A stretch of DNA of 7,316 nt, taken from positions 1 to 7,316 of the forward strand of contig JAAZND010000106.1 of NCBI GenBank assembly GCA_012798485.1, read 5' to 3'. A program made the translations under genes and the position numbers. Source of the stretch: Candidatus Beckwithbacteria bacterium. GTDB lineage: Bacteria > Patescibacteriota > Microgenomatia > UBA1400 > UBA1449. The first letter of the stretch is position 1; each line of letters opens with the position of its first letter. Shown one piece after another: positions 1 to 6,217 of this stretch. Under the pieces are notes generated by a model, which did not search any database, had not been told where the DNA came from, and saw only the letters and a list, made by a program, of their open reading frames with translations.

Positions 1-98
1 TGCTGACCAGCGCCGTCCAAATCATATGATTTAGCAAAAGGATATTTTTGTTTTAACTTGGATAAAATTTGTTCACTTTTATTATTTTTGCTTATCAT
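1..98 (-). CDS. N-terminal fragment of an unidentified protein (runs off the window)
   Basis: The reverse strand reads an open frame from an ATG at 98-96 to the window edge, about 32 codons. It begins MISKNNKSEQ, continues with a lysine-rich helix and a KYPFAKSYDLDG segment, and ends in AGQ. The composition is that of a normal soluble N-terminus. The segment faintly resembles the start of short cupin-type proteins I associate with CPR genomes, but that is memory-based and weak, so no function is assigned. The start lies only 4 bases beyond the encoded CCA of the co-directional tRNA-Ser, and there is no Shine-Dalgarno sequence. The message may be released by tRNA 3' processing. Confidence 0.5.
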   Translation of the reverse strand, partial: MISKNNKSEQILSKLKQKYPFAKSYDLDGAGQ

Positions 99-102
99 AC
101 TT

Positions 103-190
103 TGGCGGAAGAGGAGGGATTCGAACCCTCGGACCCTGTGAAGGGTCACGCTTTCCAGGCGTGTGCAATTGACCACTATGCGACTCTTCC
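103..190 (-). tRNA. tRNA-Ser (anticodon GGA), CCA encoded
   Basis: The reverse strand folds into a full class II tRNA. The acceptor stem pairs GGAAGAG (190-184) with CTCTTCC (113-107), followed by discriminator G (106) and an encoded CCA (105-103). The anticodon stem is CACGC/GCGTG around loop CTGGAAA, with anticodon GGA templated by 154-156, so it reads the serine codons UCC and UCU. A long variable arm pairs ACCCT with AGGGT, as expected for tRNA-Ser. The T arm is GAGGG-TTCGAAT-CCCTC. No intron or mismatch is visible in the main stems. Confidence 0.97.
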
Positions 191-305
191 ATTACTGTTA
201 AATATGATGTAGGTTGACCGCTCCAGCATACGCTGGATAAATATGCAATCTTTCTATGATGGGCAAATACTCTTCAATAAAAAACTATTTTAACACAAAC
301 TTTTT

Positions 306-824
306 CTATTTATTTAAGATTTCTAAAGCTTTTTGTAAAGCTTTTTTTTCTCCTTCAAAACTCATAAGTGTTAAAGCTTTTTCAAAAGAAAACCAACCGG
401 CATCTTCCATTTCCCAACCATGATCTTTTGGGTCACCACTAATATATTTGCAAAGATAAAAAGTGACGGTCTTGTCTACTCTTATCCCCTTTCCACCTTC
501 CTCTTGATATTTAATTACTCTACGAGTTGCTTGATCTATTTTAGGGTTTTTAATTTCTGTCTCTGTTGCTTCTTTCATTTGGGCAAAATAAGAATATTTT
601 TCAATATGAATTGGTTCTGGATTTAAAATTTTAATTTTGACGCCCATTTCTTCTTCAGTTTCTCTTGTTGTTGTTTGTTGTGGTGTTTCCCCTTTTTCAA
701 TCAAACCTTTGGGCAAAACCCATTTGTGGTAGCCGGAATGTTTACCAAGTAAAAAAACTAAATCGTCATTTTTAAGTTTTTTAAAAACCACCCCGCCACT
801 GGAAAATTCTTGCTTTGTTTTCAT
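306..824 (-). CDS. Nudix hydrolase (MutT/Ap4A hydrolase-like)
   Basis: This 172-residue protein is a Nudix-fold pyrophosphohydrolase, a family that cleaves nucleoside diphosphates linked to another moiety using Mg2+. The Nudix box occupies residues 40-62 and fits G-x5-E-x7-RE-U-x-EE-x-G-U: G40, E46, R54, E55, E58, E59, G61 and V62. The one deviation is T56 where a bulky hydrophobic residue is usual. The preceding HKWVLPKG (33-40) resembles dinucleoside-polyphosphate hydrolases, so Ap4A or a similar alarmone is a plausible substrate, but specificity cannot be read from sequence. The N-terminal SSGGVVF strand is typical. A family-unusual lysine/glutamate-rich insertion lies around residues 80-117. 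It starts 5 bases after the stop of the upstream PH-domain gene, implying one operon. There is no Shine-Dalgarno sequence. Confidence 0.9.
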   Translation of the reverse strand: MKTKQEFSSGGVVFKKLKNDDLVFLLGKHSGYHKWVLPKGLIEKGETPQQTTTRETEEEMGVKIKILNPEPIHIEKYSYFAQMKEATETEIKNPKIDQATRRVIKYQEEGGKGIRVDKTVTFYLCKYISGDPKDHGWEMEDAGWFSFEKALTLMSFEGEKKALQKALEILNK

Positions 825-829
825 AGAAA

Positions 830-1495
830 TTATTTTAAAGGTTTACCATATTTGGGAGCAACTTTACGAACATAATTATCTCTTGCTTCGCCTTTAAGAT
901 GAGGAATAAAAGGACGAAATTGATCAAGCTGATCCTGCTTTTCATTAAACACATACAGCACTTTATTGACGTAATTATGTAAATCCTCAGCAAAGCTGAT
1001 ATTAATAATTTTAAAATTTTTGATGGCTCCAGCTGAAGAACGAGCTACAAAATAGCCAAGTCCAGCCACAATCTGAAACCAACCTTTTTGATAAGCGCCA
1101 GTATCAACAATTTTATCAAGACCTAAAGAAAGCTGATAACGAGACCATGGAGTTGTATGGATAAATTTGGTCAGCCTGCGAGTGGTGATAATAAACAAAG
1201 TTCTTTGATAAACACTATAAATCCACCAGGCAATAAACAAACCTGCTAAAAGCCACAAAATCAAAATAAAAGGAGTTAAAAAAGCAAACGAAAAACCAAA
1301 AAGTTTTAATCTACTAAAAACTAAGACCGTAATAATTACCCCAACCAAAACTGTCAGAAGTAAAAACAAAAGTTTAAGATCTAAAACAATTTTGCCTTCA
1401 CGGGTTACAAACAAAATTTTTTCCTCGCTATGCTGTCCGGGAAAATGCAAATCTTCATAAGGAAATTGAAACTGTTTAATCGAGAAAATATCCAT
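830..1495 (-). CDS. Membrane protein with bacterial PH-like (bPH2/DUF304-type) domain
   Basis: This 221-residue protein has a soluble N-terminus with a PGQHSEEKILFVTREGK stretch (19-35), two hydrophobic helices at about 41-61 and 68-94, then a predicted beta-rich region (about 98-180) containing RTLFIITTRRLTKF. A double-spanning segment followed by I-I-T-x-R-R-L is the usual build of YdbS/DUF304-type bacterial PH-domain membrane proteins. The C-terminal tail (181-221) is charged and probably disordered. Function is unknown for the family beyond membrane association; a role at the cell envelope is inference. It is the first gene of a pair with the Nudix hydrolase and is divergent from the GT28 gene. 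A TATAAT on the minus strand ends only 6 bases before its ATG, suggesting a leaderless transcript. Confidence 0.75.
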   Translation of the reverse strand: MDIFSIKQFQFPYEDLHFPGQHSEEKILFVTREGKIVLDLKLLFLLLTVLVGVIITVLVFSRLKLFGFSFAFLTPFILILWLLAGLFIAWWIYSVYQRTLFIITTRRLTKFIHTTPWSRYQLSLGLDKIVDTGAYQKGWFQIVAGLGYFVARSSAGAIKNFKIINISFAEDLHNYVNKVLYVFNEKQDQLDQFRPFIPHLKGEARDNYVRKVAPKYGKPLK

Positions 1496-1501
1496 AGCTG
1501 T

Positions 1502-1507
1502 ATTATA
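1502..1507 (-). promoter_or_regulatory. Candidate -10 element of the PH/Nudix operon
   Basis: The reverse strand reads TATAAT here, with 6 bases between its end and the ATG at 1495. A start site about 7 bases downstream would coincide with the A of the ATG, so the mRNA would be leaderless. No good -35 hexamer is visible at 17 bases (GTTAAA is the nearest), so this rests on one hexamer in AT-rich DNA. Confidence 0.4.
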
Positions 1508-1622
1508 ACTTAATTATGAACAATTTTAACTTGAATGTTTTCCAAAAAATCTTGATTTAAATTTAAAAAAACCTATTCTTGTTATACTATACATGATATA
1601 GAAACTACAAGCATTTATCTAT

Positions 1623-1628
1623 TATAAT
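1623..1628 (+). promoter_or_regulatory. Candidate -10 element of the GT28 gene
   Basis: An exact TATAAT lies 11 bases before the ATG at 1640. Initiation about 7 bases downstream would leave a leader of only 4-5 bases. No consensus -35 is found at the right distance. AT-rich sequence such as the 1583-1600 TATACTATACATGATATA stretch offers competing -10-like sites, so assignment is tentative. Confidence 0.35.
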
Positions 1629-1639
1629 ATTAAAGAATT

Positions 1640-2752
1640 ATGAGAAAAAAGAAAATTTTAATCACCACCACTATCCAAGGACACAAAAGTATTGCCCAAG
1701 CCGTTTATGAAAATTTGCATAATCAATATGAGGCTAAAATTTATCTTGATGAATTCAAACCTTTCTTAACTCTTTATACGATTCCTTATAAATATCTTCC
1801 GCAAATTAATTATGTAAATAACCTTGGGGAAAGACAACCATTTTTTTCTCTACTCCAACAAGCCTTTTATAAATACAGTTATGTCAGACTGAAAAAAGAA
1901 GTCGAAAGTTTTAAACCAAACCTAATTATTTCTTCTTATTTTGGTTTTAACTTAAGCCTTAATCAAATTAAAAAAGAAAAGCAGATTGAAAACTTTAATC
2001 TTATCACTGATCCAGTCAATCCTTTTTCTATTAATTTTAATCCCATCAGTAAAAATTTTGTTTTTGACGAACAACTTAAACAATCAGCTATGAATAATAA
2101 AATCAATAAAATTAAAGAAAAAAACCTCATCGTTTCCGGCTGGTTCACGAGACCTAAGTTTTATCAGTCTTGCAAAGATAATCATCTGATGCAGGAATTC
2201 CATTTTGTCAAAGATAAATTTACTATTTTGATTTGTGGCGGCAGTGAAGGTTCAATTGCAATTCTTAAAATTTTACCATTTTTAATTTATTCCTTCCCTC
2301 ATATTCAAATTATTGTGGTTTGCGGTAGAAACAAGGCTCTTTATAGATCTATCACCAACCTGGTTTTTTTAAGTCAAAAAATTCCTAATCACGAAATTCC
2401 TAAGGTTAAGGTGCTTGGGTTTTTTGAAAATATGCCCGCCTTAATCCAAATGTCAGATCTGATTGTTGGCAAAGCTGGTCCTAATCTGATTTTTGAAAGT
2501 ATTGCCTGCCAAAAACCTTTTATGGCTATTTCTCATATTCCTGGTCAAGAAGAAGGCAATCTAGACATGATCAAAAATTATCACCTTGGGTTTGTTGAGG
2601 AAAACCCTTTAAAAGCTATCAAGCTTCTTAAAAAGATTATTAAAAAACCAGAAATTTTGCAGGAGTTTAATGAAACTATTGCTAAAGTCAGAGATTATAA
2701 TCAAAAAGCTAAGAGTATTTTACTTAAAGAAATAGTAAAAATTTTAAATTGA
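1640..2752 (+). CDS. GT28-family glycosyltransferase (MurG / MGDG synthase-like)
   Basis: This 370-residue GT-B enzyme probably transfers a sugar from a nucleotide-sugar donor to a lipid-linked acceptor at the inner membrane face. The N-terminal Rossmann half opens with KKKILITTTIQGHKS (3-17), where the GH pair matches the acceptor-side glycine-rich loop of MGDG-synthase/MurG relatives. The interdomain region leads into ILICGGSEGS (196-205), the loop that starts the second domain. The donor-site block contains GFFENMPALIQMSDLIVGK (260-278), then AGPNLIFESIA (279-289) and PGQEEGN (301-307), in the order seen in processive diacylglycerol glycosyltransferases and MurG. Whether it makes a glycolipid or lipid II is undecided; the absence of neighbouring mur genes favours a glycolipid or envelope role. 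There is no signal peptide. Its last 9 bases overlap the convergent small-membrane-protein gene. Confidence 0.85.
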   Translation: MRKKKILITTTIQGHKSIAQAVYENLHNQYEAKIYLDEFKPFLTLYTIPYKYLPQINYVNNLGERQPFFSLLQQAFYKYSYVRLKKEVESFKPNLIISSYFGFNLSLNQIKKEKQIENFNLITDPVNPFSINFNPISKNFVFDEQLKQSAMNNKINKIKEKNLIVSGWFTRPKFYQSCKDNHLMQEFHFVKDKFTILICGGSEGSIAILKILPFLIYSFPHIQIIVVCGRNKALYRSITNLVFLSQKIPNHEIPKVKVLGFFENMPALIQMSDLIVGKAGPNLIFESIACQKPFMAISHIPGQEEGNLDMIKNYHLGFVEENPLKAIKLLKKIIKKPEILQEFNETIAKVRDYNQKAKSILLKEIVKILN

Positions 2753-3004
2753 TTTTTTCTTTATCAGAATTAAAATTACTAAATATACGGTGGTAAAAAC
2801 AAAAAGAGAAAAATAAGCTCCCTCTGCTCCATGGACATATTGAGGCAGATAATGCTCCAAATTCAAAATTCTCAAGACATTAAGGTAATCTAAATTACCG
2901 GTTTTGATAGCAAAAACTGCTGAAAAAAGCATATGAAAAATAGCAAAACTAAGCATGGTTTTAAAAAGTGCCTTTAAAAAAATATTTTTCATAAAATTAA
3001 GCAT
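2744..3004 (-). CDS. Small two-TM membrane protein, function unknown
   Basis: This 86-residue protein (from the ATG at 3004-3002) has two hydrophobic segments, at about residues 14-32 and 64-81, separated by a polar loop with NLDYLNVLRILNLEHYLPQ. The C-terminus is lysine-rich, consistent with positive-inside topology and both ends cytoplasmic. I do not recognise the family. The start could be the ATG at 3004, overlapping the end of the GT4 gene by 8 bases (ATGCTTAA), or the ATG at 2992, 4 bases past the GT4 stop and giving 82 residues; a TTG at 3007 is also possible. Either ATG implies translational coupling with the GT4 glycosyltransferase, hinting that it works at the membrane with that enzyme. 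The 3' end overlaps the GT28 gene by 9 bases. Confidence 0.75.
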   Translation of the reverse strand: MLNFMKNIFLKALFKTMLSFAIFHMLFSAVFAIKTGNLDYLNVLRILNLEHYLPQYVHGAEGAYFSLFVFTTVYLVILILIKKKSI

Positions 3005-4103
3005 CAACTAATCTTTTAATTTGTTTTTTAAAAATCTCTTGATCAAATTTCAAAGCATTGGTTTGTAAAGTTTCTTTCTTAAAATTCATTTGCTCAAACG
3101 TTTGAACTGCTTGTTTCAAACTATCTTCATGATAACTATGAAAAAACAAACCGGTTTTGCTATCAACCACTGTTTCTTTGTAACCTCCTCCGTAAAAAGC
3201 TAAAACTGGAGTGCCAGCAGCTTGAGCTTCGACTAAAGTCATACCAAAATCTTCATCACGAGCTAACGCCAGAAAACCTTTAGCCTTTGCATAAATCTGC
3301 CACAATTTTTCATCTGATAGCCTGCCTAAAAATTCAATATTGGCAGCTTTTAATTTTTCAATTTTCTGATCTTCCCAGCGCAAACCTGCTTTTTCTCCGA
3401 CAATTTTAAGCGGCAATTTTAAATCACTAAATACTTTCATCGCCATATCGATTCCCTTTGAACCGACAATACGGGAAACAATTAAATAATAATCCTGCTT
3501 TTTTAAACCTTTTGTTTTTTTGATAATTTCTCTGGAATTAATTGGTGGATAAATTATTTCCGCACTTTTACCGTAGAATTGTCGCACCCGCTGTTGCACA
3601 TTCTCAGAATTTACTACAAACTGATCCACAGTCTGAGCCGCTTGAAAATCATATTTTTTAAGATATGAATTAACCAGCCTAGCATAAAGCCTGACCCAAA
3701 AATATCTTTGCCACTCAATGCTGGTTTCAAAACCATAGAGAAATCTGGGAGGCGTATGACAATAACAGATATGTTTACAAGTTTTAGGTACTTTTATTCC
3801 TTTGGTAATATACCAGGAAGCTGAAGAAATCACGACGTCAAAGCCAGTGAAATTGAAACTGCCCCAAATTTGAGGCGCTAAAAAACGCAAAGGTGAATAA
3901 AGTTTATGAAATTTTAAAATTGGAGCAAGACTAGACTCAATAATTTTTCTATCTTTAAAAACTTTATGAGCAGAACTGCTTTTAACCACAAAAGCTGTAT
4001 AAATGGGAGCCTCTGGATACATATCTGACAAAACTTTCAAAACTCTTTCTGCTCCGCCAAATTCATTAAGATAGTCATGGACTAAAGCAATTCTCAATAG
4101 CAT
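2997..4103 (-). CDS. GT4-family glycosyltransferase (WbaZ-like, probable mannosyltransferase)
   Basis: This 368-residue retaining GT-B glycosyltransferase is likely active on surface polysaccharide or glycolipid. The N-terminal acceptor domain shows ALVHDYLNEFGGAERVL (6-22) and CYCHTPPRFLYG (113-124), both characteristic of the WbaZ-like branch of GT4, whose studied members are mannosyltransferases; exact sugar specificity here is inference. The donor domain begins near YYLIVSRIVGSKGID (205-219) with the usual SR and K positions for phosphate binding. It contains the E-x7-E signature: E284 and E292 within EDFGMTLVEAQAAGTPV (284-300). Length is normal for the family. It precedes a small membrane-protein gene with which it overlaps. 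Immediately upstream, before the ATG, is a 29-base palindrome that probably regulates it, and there is no Shine-Dalgarno sequence. Confidence 0.9.
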   Translation of the reverse strand: MLLRIALVHDYLNEFGGAERVLKVLSDMYPEAPIYTAFVVKSSSAHKVFKDRKIIESSLAPILKFHKLYSPLRFLAPQIWGSFNFTGFDVVISSASWYITKGIKVPKTCKHICYCHTPPRFLYGFETSIEWQRYFWVRLYARLVNSYLKKYDFQAAQTVDQFVVNSENVQQRVRQFYGKSAEIIYPPINSREIIKKTKGLKKQDYYLIVSRIVGSKGIDMAMKVFSDLKLPLKIVGEKAGLRWEDQKIEKLKAANIEFLGRLSDEKLWQIYAKAKGFLALARDEDFGMTLVEAQAAGTPVLAFYGGGYKETVVDSKTGLFFHSYHEDSLKQAVQTFEQMNFKKETLQTNALKFDQEIFKKQIKRLVDA

Positions 4104-4105
4104 TA

Positions 4106-4134
4106 ATTAATATACAAATAATTTGTATATTAAT
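4106..4134. promoter_or_regulatory. Perfect 29-base palindrome (candidate operator) upstream of the GT4 gene
   Basis: Positions 4106-4119 (ATTAATATACAAAT) and 4121-4134 (ATTTGTATATTAAT) are exact inverted copies around a single A at 4120. It fills the gap between the exonuclease stop and the GT4 start, leaving 2 bases before the ATG. The minus strand TATATT at 4114-4109 could serve as a -10, so a bound dimeric repressor would block the promoter. It has no GC-rich stem or T-run, so it is not a standard intrinsic terminator. Confidence 0.6.
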
Positions 4135-4138
4135 CATA

Positions 4139-4150
4139 AATTTGTATATT
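4139..4150. repeat. Third half-site, direct repeat of the palindrome arm
   Basis: AATTTGTATATT here repeats exactly positions 4120-4131 within the palindrome, shifted by 19 bases. The spacing is close to two helical turns, compatible with a second bound protein on the same DNA face. It lies between the exonuclease stop codon and the palindrome. Confidence 0.6.
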
Positions 4151-4158
4151 CGCGATTA

Positions 4159-5115
4159 CTAAAACAAACTCATTTGATTCTCTGCTTTTTCTTTTTGTTT
4201 TTTATCTTCTTTTTTGTCAGCAGAAAAAACTTCTTCCGTCATACAATCCCAAGTATCTTTGGGCAGTCTTTTAATTAAAGATTTAAATTCCAAATATTCA
4301 AACAATTGAATCGCTTTGGCTTTATCATAATCTGAAAGCAAAGCCTTAGAAGATTGAAAATCAACTGGAGCATCAAGCACAATTGTTGCCAGTGTTTTGG
4401 ACATAAAAGCATTGTCTTTATTTATTTCCAATTTGGTTCTGACAGATTCTTTAATTCTCTCTAAATTTTTGTAAATATTTTCTACACTACCAAAATCTAC
4501 AATAAGCTGAGTTGCTGTTTTCGGTCCAATACCTTTGACTCCAGGAATTTCGTCACTTTGATCTCCAGCCAAAGCTTTAAAGTCAATCAGTTGCTGGGGG
4601 GTAAATTTAAATTCTGCTTCAAAACTCACAGGATCATAAATTTTTTCTTCAGTTTTTCCTCTTGATGGGAAAAAAACTTTAATTTTTTTATCCAAAAGTT
4701 GCAAAGAATCTTTGTCTCCTGTGACAATCAAAATTTCATCAAATTCCTCTTGGGCTTTTTTGGCAATTGTGCCCAGAATATCATCAGCTTCAAAACCGGC
4801 AAGTTCAAAACGAGGCAAATTAAGTATATCCACCACTTCCTTGGTTCTATCTATTTGTCCAACCAACTCATCGTCCATTTTTGGTCGACTGGCTTTATAA
4901 CCCAAAAATTGTTGATGGCGAAAAGTTTTTTCTTTACGGTCAAAAGCCACAATTAAATGCGAAGGCAAAAACTTGCGGCAAACATGCAAAAGAGTTGAAG
5001 TAAAACCGTAAATTGCGTTTGTCAGCTCACCATCTTTGGTGGCAAGTGTGGGAGGATAAGCATGATAAGCCCGATGCAAAATCGCATTACCATCTATTAA
5101 AATAAGTTTATTCAT
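4159..5115 (-). CDS. Stand-alone 5'-3' exonuclease (PolA N-terminal-domain type) with C-terminal clamp-like motif
   Basis: This 318-residue flap endonuclease/5'-3' exonuclease would remove RNA primers and flaps during Okazaki fragment processing and repair using two metal ions. Conserved metal ligands and motifs are all present: D8 in LIDGN, D59 in AFDRK, YKASRP (73-78), E109/D111/D112 in FEADD, and D134/D136 in TGDKD. The helix-3-turn-helix DNA-binding segment is GDQSDEIPGVKGIGPKTA (184-201). The SDE replaces the usual SDN. The nuclease domain ends near residue 290, and no polymerase domain follows. The tail (about 291-313) is lysine/glutamate-rich and likely disordered, ending in QMSLF (314-318), which matches the QL(S/D)LF-type sliding-clamp peptide. 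The gene's ATG overlaps the stop of the upstream channel gene by 8 bases. Confidence 0.93.
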   Translation of the reverse strand: MNKLILIDGNAILHRAYHAYPPTLATKDGELTNAIYGFTSTLLHVCRKFLPSHLIVAFDRKEKTFRHQQFLGYKASRPKMDDELVGQIDRTKEVVDILNLPRFELAGFEADDILGTIAKKAQEEFDEILIVTGDKDSLQLLDKKIKVFFPSRGKTEEKIYDPVSFEAEFKFTPQQLIDFKALAGDQSDEIPGVKGIGPKTATQLIVDFGSVENIYKNLERIKESVRTKLEINKDNAFMSKTLATIVLDAPVDFQSSKALLSDYDKAKAIQLFEYLEFKSLIKRLPKDTWDCMTEEVFSADKKEDKKQKEKAENQMSLF

Positions 5116-5536
5116 GCTTTGATTTTATCAAAAATTCCAATTTTTTTTCGATCTGATTCACCTTTTTCCCGATTTCTTCTACTTCGTTGTAAATTTTTTC
5201 TGTATCTCGCAAAGATCGACGTCGGGCATAAAAAGCACCGATGAGAGCCACAATTGTCGAATATAAAGCTACGCCAGAAAACATAAGAACTGTAGCCAAA
5301 ACTCGACCACCGAAACTGACTGGATAAAAATCACCAAAACCAACTGAGGAAACTGTCACTAGCGAAAACCAGAAACCATCAGCAAAAGTATGGATATTGC
5401 TTCCAGCTATTTGCATTTCAAAAAAAGGAGTCAAAGCCGAGGCAATCAAAATTAAGCCTAGCTCCATAAAAAGAAAGCGCTGAATCTTGTAAATACCAAA
5501 AAGCTCATGGAAAAAAGGTTTATGATTGCGAGACAT
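5108..5536 (-). CDS. Two-TM potassium-channel-like protein (Ion_trans_2)
   Basis: This 142-residue protein has the minimal potassium-channel subunit layout: an outer helix at about 21-38, a re-entrant pore helix at about 52-62, a selectivity filter SVGFGD (64-69) and an inner helix at about 78-103. The filter differs from canonical TVGYGD by S for T and F for Y; GFGD occurs in known potassium channels, so potassium selectivity is plausible. The cytoplasmic C-terminus (about 109-138) is a charged helix with a heptad-like pattern (IYNEVEEIGKKVNQIEKKLEFL), a likely tetramerising coiled coil. No RCK ligand-binding domain is present, so gating is unknown. The last 8 bases overlap the exonuclease gene (ATGAATAA), pointing to coupled translation. 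It is the first gene of its operon and divergent from the plus-strand array. Confidence 0.88.
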   Translation of the reverse strand: MSRNHKPFFHELFGIYKIQRFLFMELGLILIASALTPFFEMQIAGSNIHTFADGFWFSLVTVSSVGFGDFYPVSFGGRVLATVLMFSGVALYSTIVALIGAFYARRRSLRDTEKIYNEVEEIGKKVNQIEKKLEFLIKSKHE

Positions 5537-5557
5537 ATATTAGTTTTGTCATTCTCG

Positions 5558-5579
5558 AATTGATACGAAGTAATCAATT
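5558..5579. repeat. Short inverted repeat upstream of the channel gene
   Basis: AATTGAT (5558-5564) and ATCAATT (5573-5579) are exact inverted copies around an 8-base spacer, and the symmetry continues imperfectly outward with one extra T. It lies 22 bases upstream of the channel ATG in the divergent intergenic region and could be an operator or a hairpin; nothing more can be shown. Confidence 0.35.
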
Positions 5580-5592
5580 TCGGAAATCTATA

Positions 5593-5640
5593 CTTTCTTT
5601 TAATCATAACAAACTTGACAAAGAAGAAGAAGAAGAAAAT
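5593..5640 (+). repeat. Intergenic repeat copy R1 (shortened), with five GAA units
   Basis: This copy shares the TTTCTTT-AATCA start and the ACAAACTTGACAAAGAAGAAG end (5609-5629) with the downstream copies, but lacks the middle. The join falls at an AATCA that occurs twice in the full copies (6916-6920 and 6955-6959), consistent with deletion between short direct repeats. The triplet tract is five GAA units (5623-5637). It marks the left edge of the array beside the channel gene. Confidence 0.6.
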
Positions 5641-5645
5641 ATGAT
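5615..5645 (+). promoter_or_regulatory. Candidate promoter with GAA spacer for the first array ORF
   Basis: A consensus -35 TTGACA (5615-5620) is followed after 19 bases, mostly GAA units, by TATGAT (5640-5645). Transcription would start near 5652, leaving a leader of about 39 bases before the ATG at 5691. The spacer is 2 longer than optimal, and one GAA fewer would make it 16. Confidence 0.45.
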
Positions 5646-5690
5646 TAATTAGTAGCAGGTTTTATTTAAAAACAACTACTTAACTCTATT

Positions 5691-6176
5691 ATGAATGATG
5701 CTGAAAATCTAAATACAGAAACCAATTTATTCAAAATATCTAGAAATTGCCTTGATAGATTAGAAGCAATAATTGCTTTACAAGAAAAAACTAAACAAGG
5801 CATAGCTCAACAAGGCCTCAAAGATATTATTGCCCTGCTTGCGAAAAATACCCATGATACTGCTTATTGGGGCCAAAAAGTTTTAATTCCACCTTGTTTA
5901 GAAAGCGAGTTAACTAAAGAACTAGGTGTTAATAAAATTTATAATGGCTTAAAAAGCGTCAGAACAGATGGTCATGATGGAAGAATTACTAAATTAGAAT
6001 TAGAGTATGGTACAAATAAAAAAGGAGTTGTTTGGGTTGACACTATGCTTTGCGAAGAAAGAGGATTTATTCAATTAATAAGCACTTCTCTTAAAATACA
6101 AAATCCCGACCATGTTTGCAAACAAGAATTTTTATATGGGGAAATGATAAGTAATCACCGATTCAGACAAGAATAG
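5691..6176 (+). CDS. Unrecognised 161-residue protein, array ORF A
   Basis: I do not recognise this protein. It has no signal peptide and no membrane segment. The first 15 residues are polar and asparagine-rich. Residues about 16-53 look helical (ISRNCLDRLEAIIALQ, then QQGLKDIIALLAKN). The rest alternates hydrophobic residues as in beta strands (KLELEYG at 101-107, GVVWVDTML at 112-120, GFIQLISTSLKIQ at 125-137). Cysteines at 20, 69, 121 and 143 show no metal-site spacing. Length, a central helix after a polar N-terminus, and the LKIQNPDHV block 19 residues from the end parallel ORF B, so the two may be diverged paralogues. The upstream in-frame stop is at 5667 and the ATG is the only reasonable start; there is no Shine-Dalgarno sequence. 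It lies between repeat copies R1 and R2. Confidence 0.7.
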   Translation: MNDAENLNTETNLFKISRNCLDRLEAIIALQEKTKQGIAQQGLKDIIALLAKNTHDTAYWGQKVLIPPCLESELTKELGVNKIYNGLKSVRTDGHDGRITKLELEYGTNKKGVVWVDTMLCEERGFIQLISTSLKIQNPDHVCKQEFLYGEMISNHRFRQE

Positions 6177-6217
6177 GCTTCAAATCATCCAAAATATTTA
6201 CATTTATCAGCTCTTTC

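Noticed and set aside
214..243. TTGACC followed by a TCCAGC-ATAC-GCTGGA dyad and ATAAATA, resembling a plus-strand promoter with an operator spacer
   Set aside because: No plus-strand gene lies downstream; the sequence runs antisense into the Nudix gene. The dyad is real but short.
420..626. Plus-strand open frame inside the Nudix gene
   Set aside because: It is fully antisense to a gene with an intact Nudix box, and its translation is cysteine/phenylalanine-rich with no recognisable domain.
1963..2148. Minus-strand open frame inside the GT28 gene
   Set aside because: It is antisense to a well-supported glycosyltransferase and has no independent start context or domain.
4699..4956. Plus-strand open frames (4699-4956 and 4712-4900) inside the exonuclease gene
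   Set aside because: Both are antisense to the metal-site region of the nuclease and are shadows of its codon pattern.
4159..5115. Truncated DNA polymerase I gene
   Set aside because: All nuclease motifs are intact and the protein ends with a purposeful linker and clamp-like peptide; no polymerase remnant follows in any frame before the GT4 gene.
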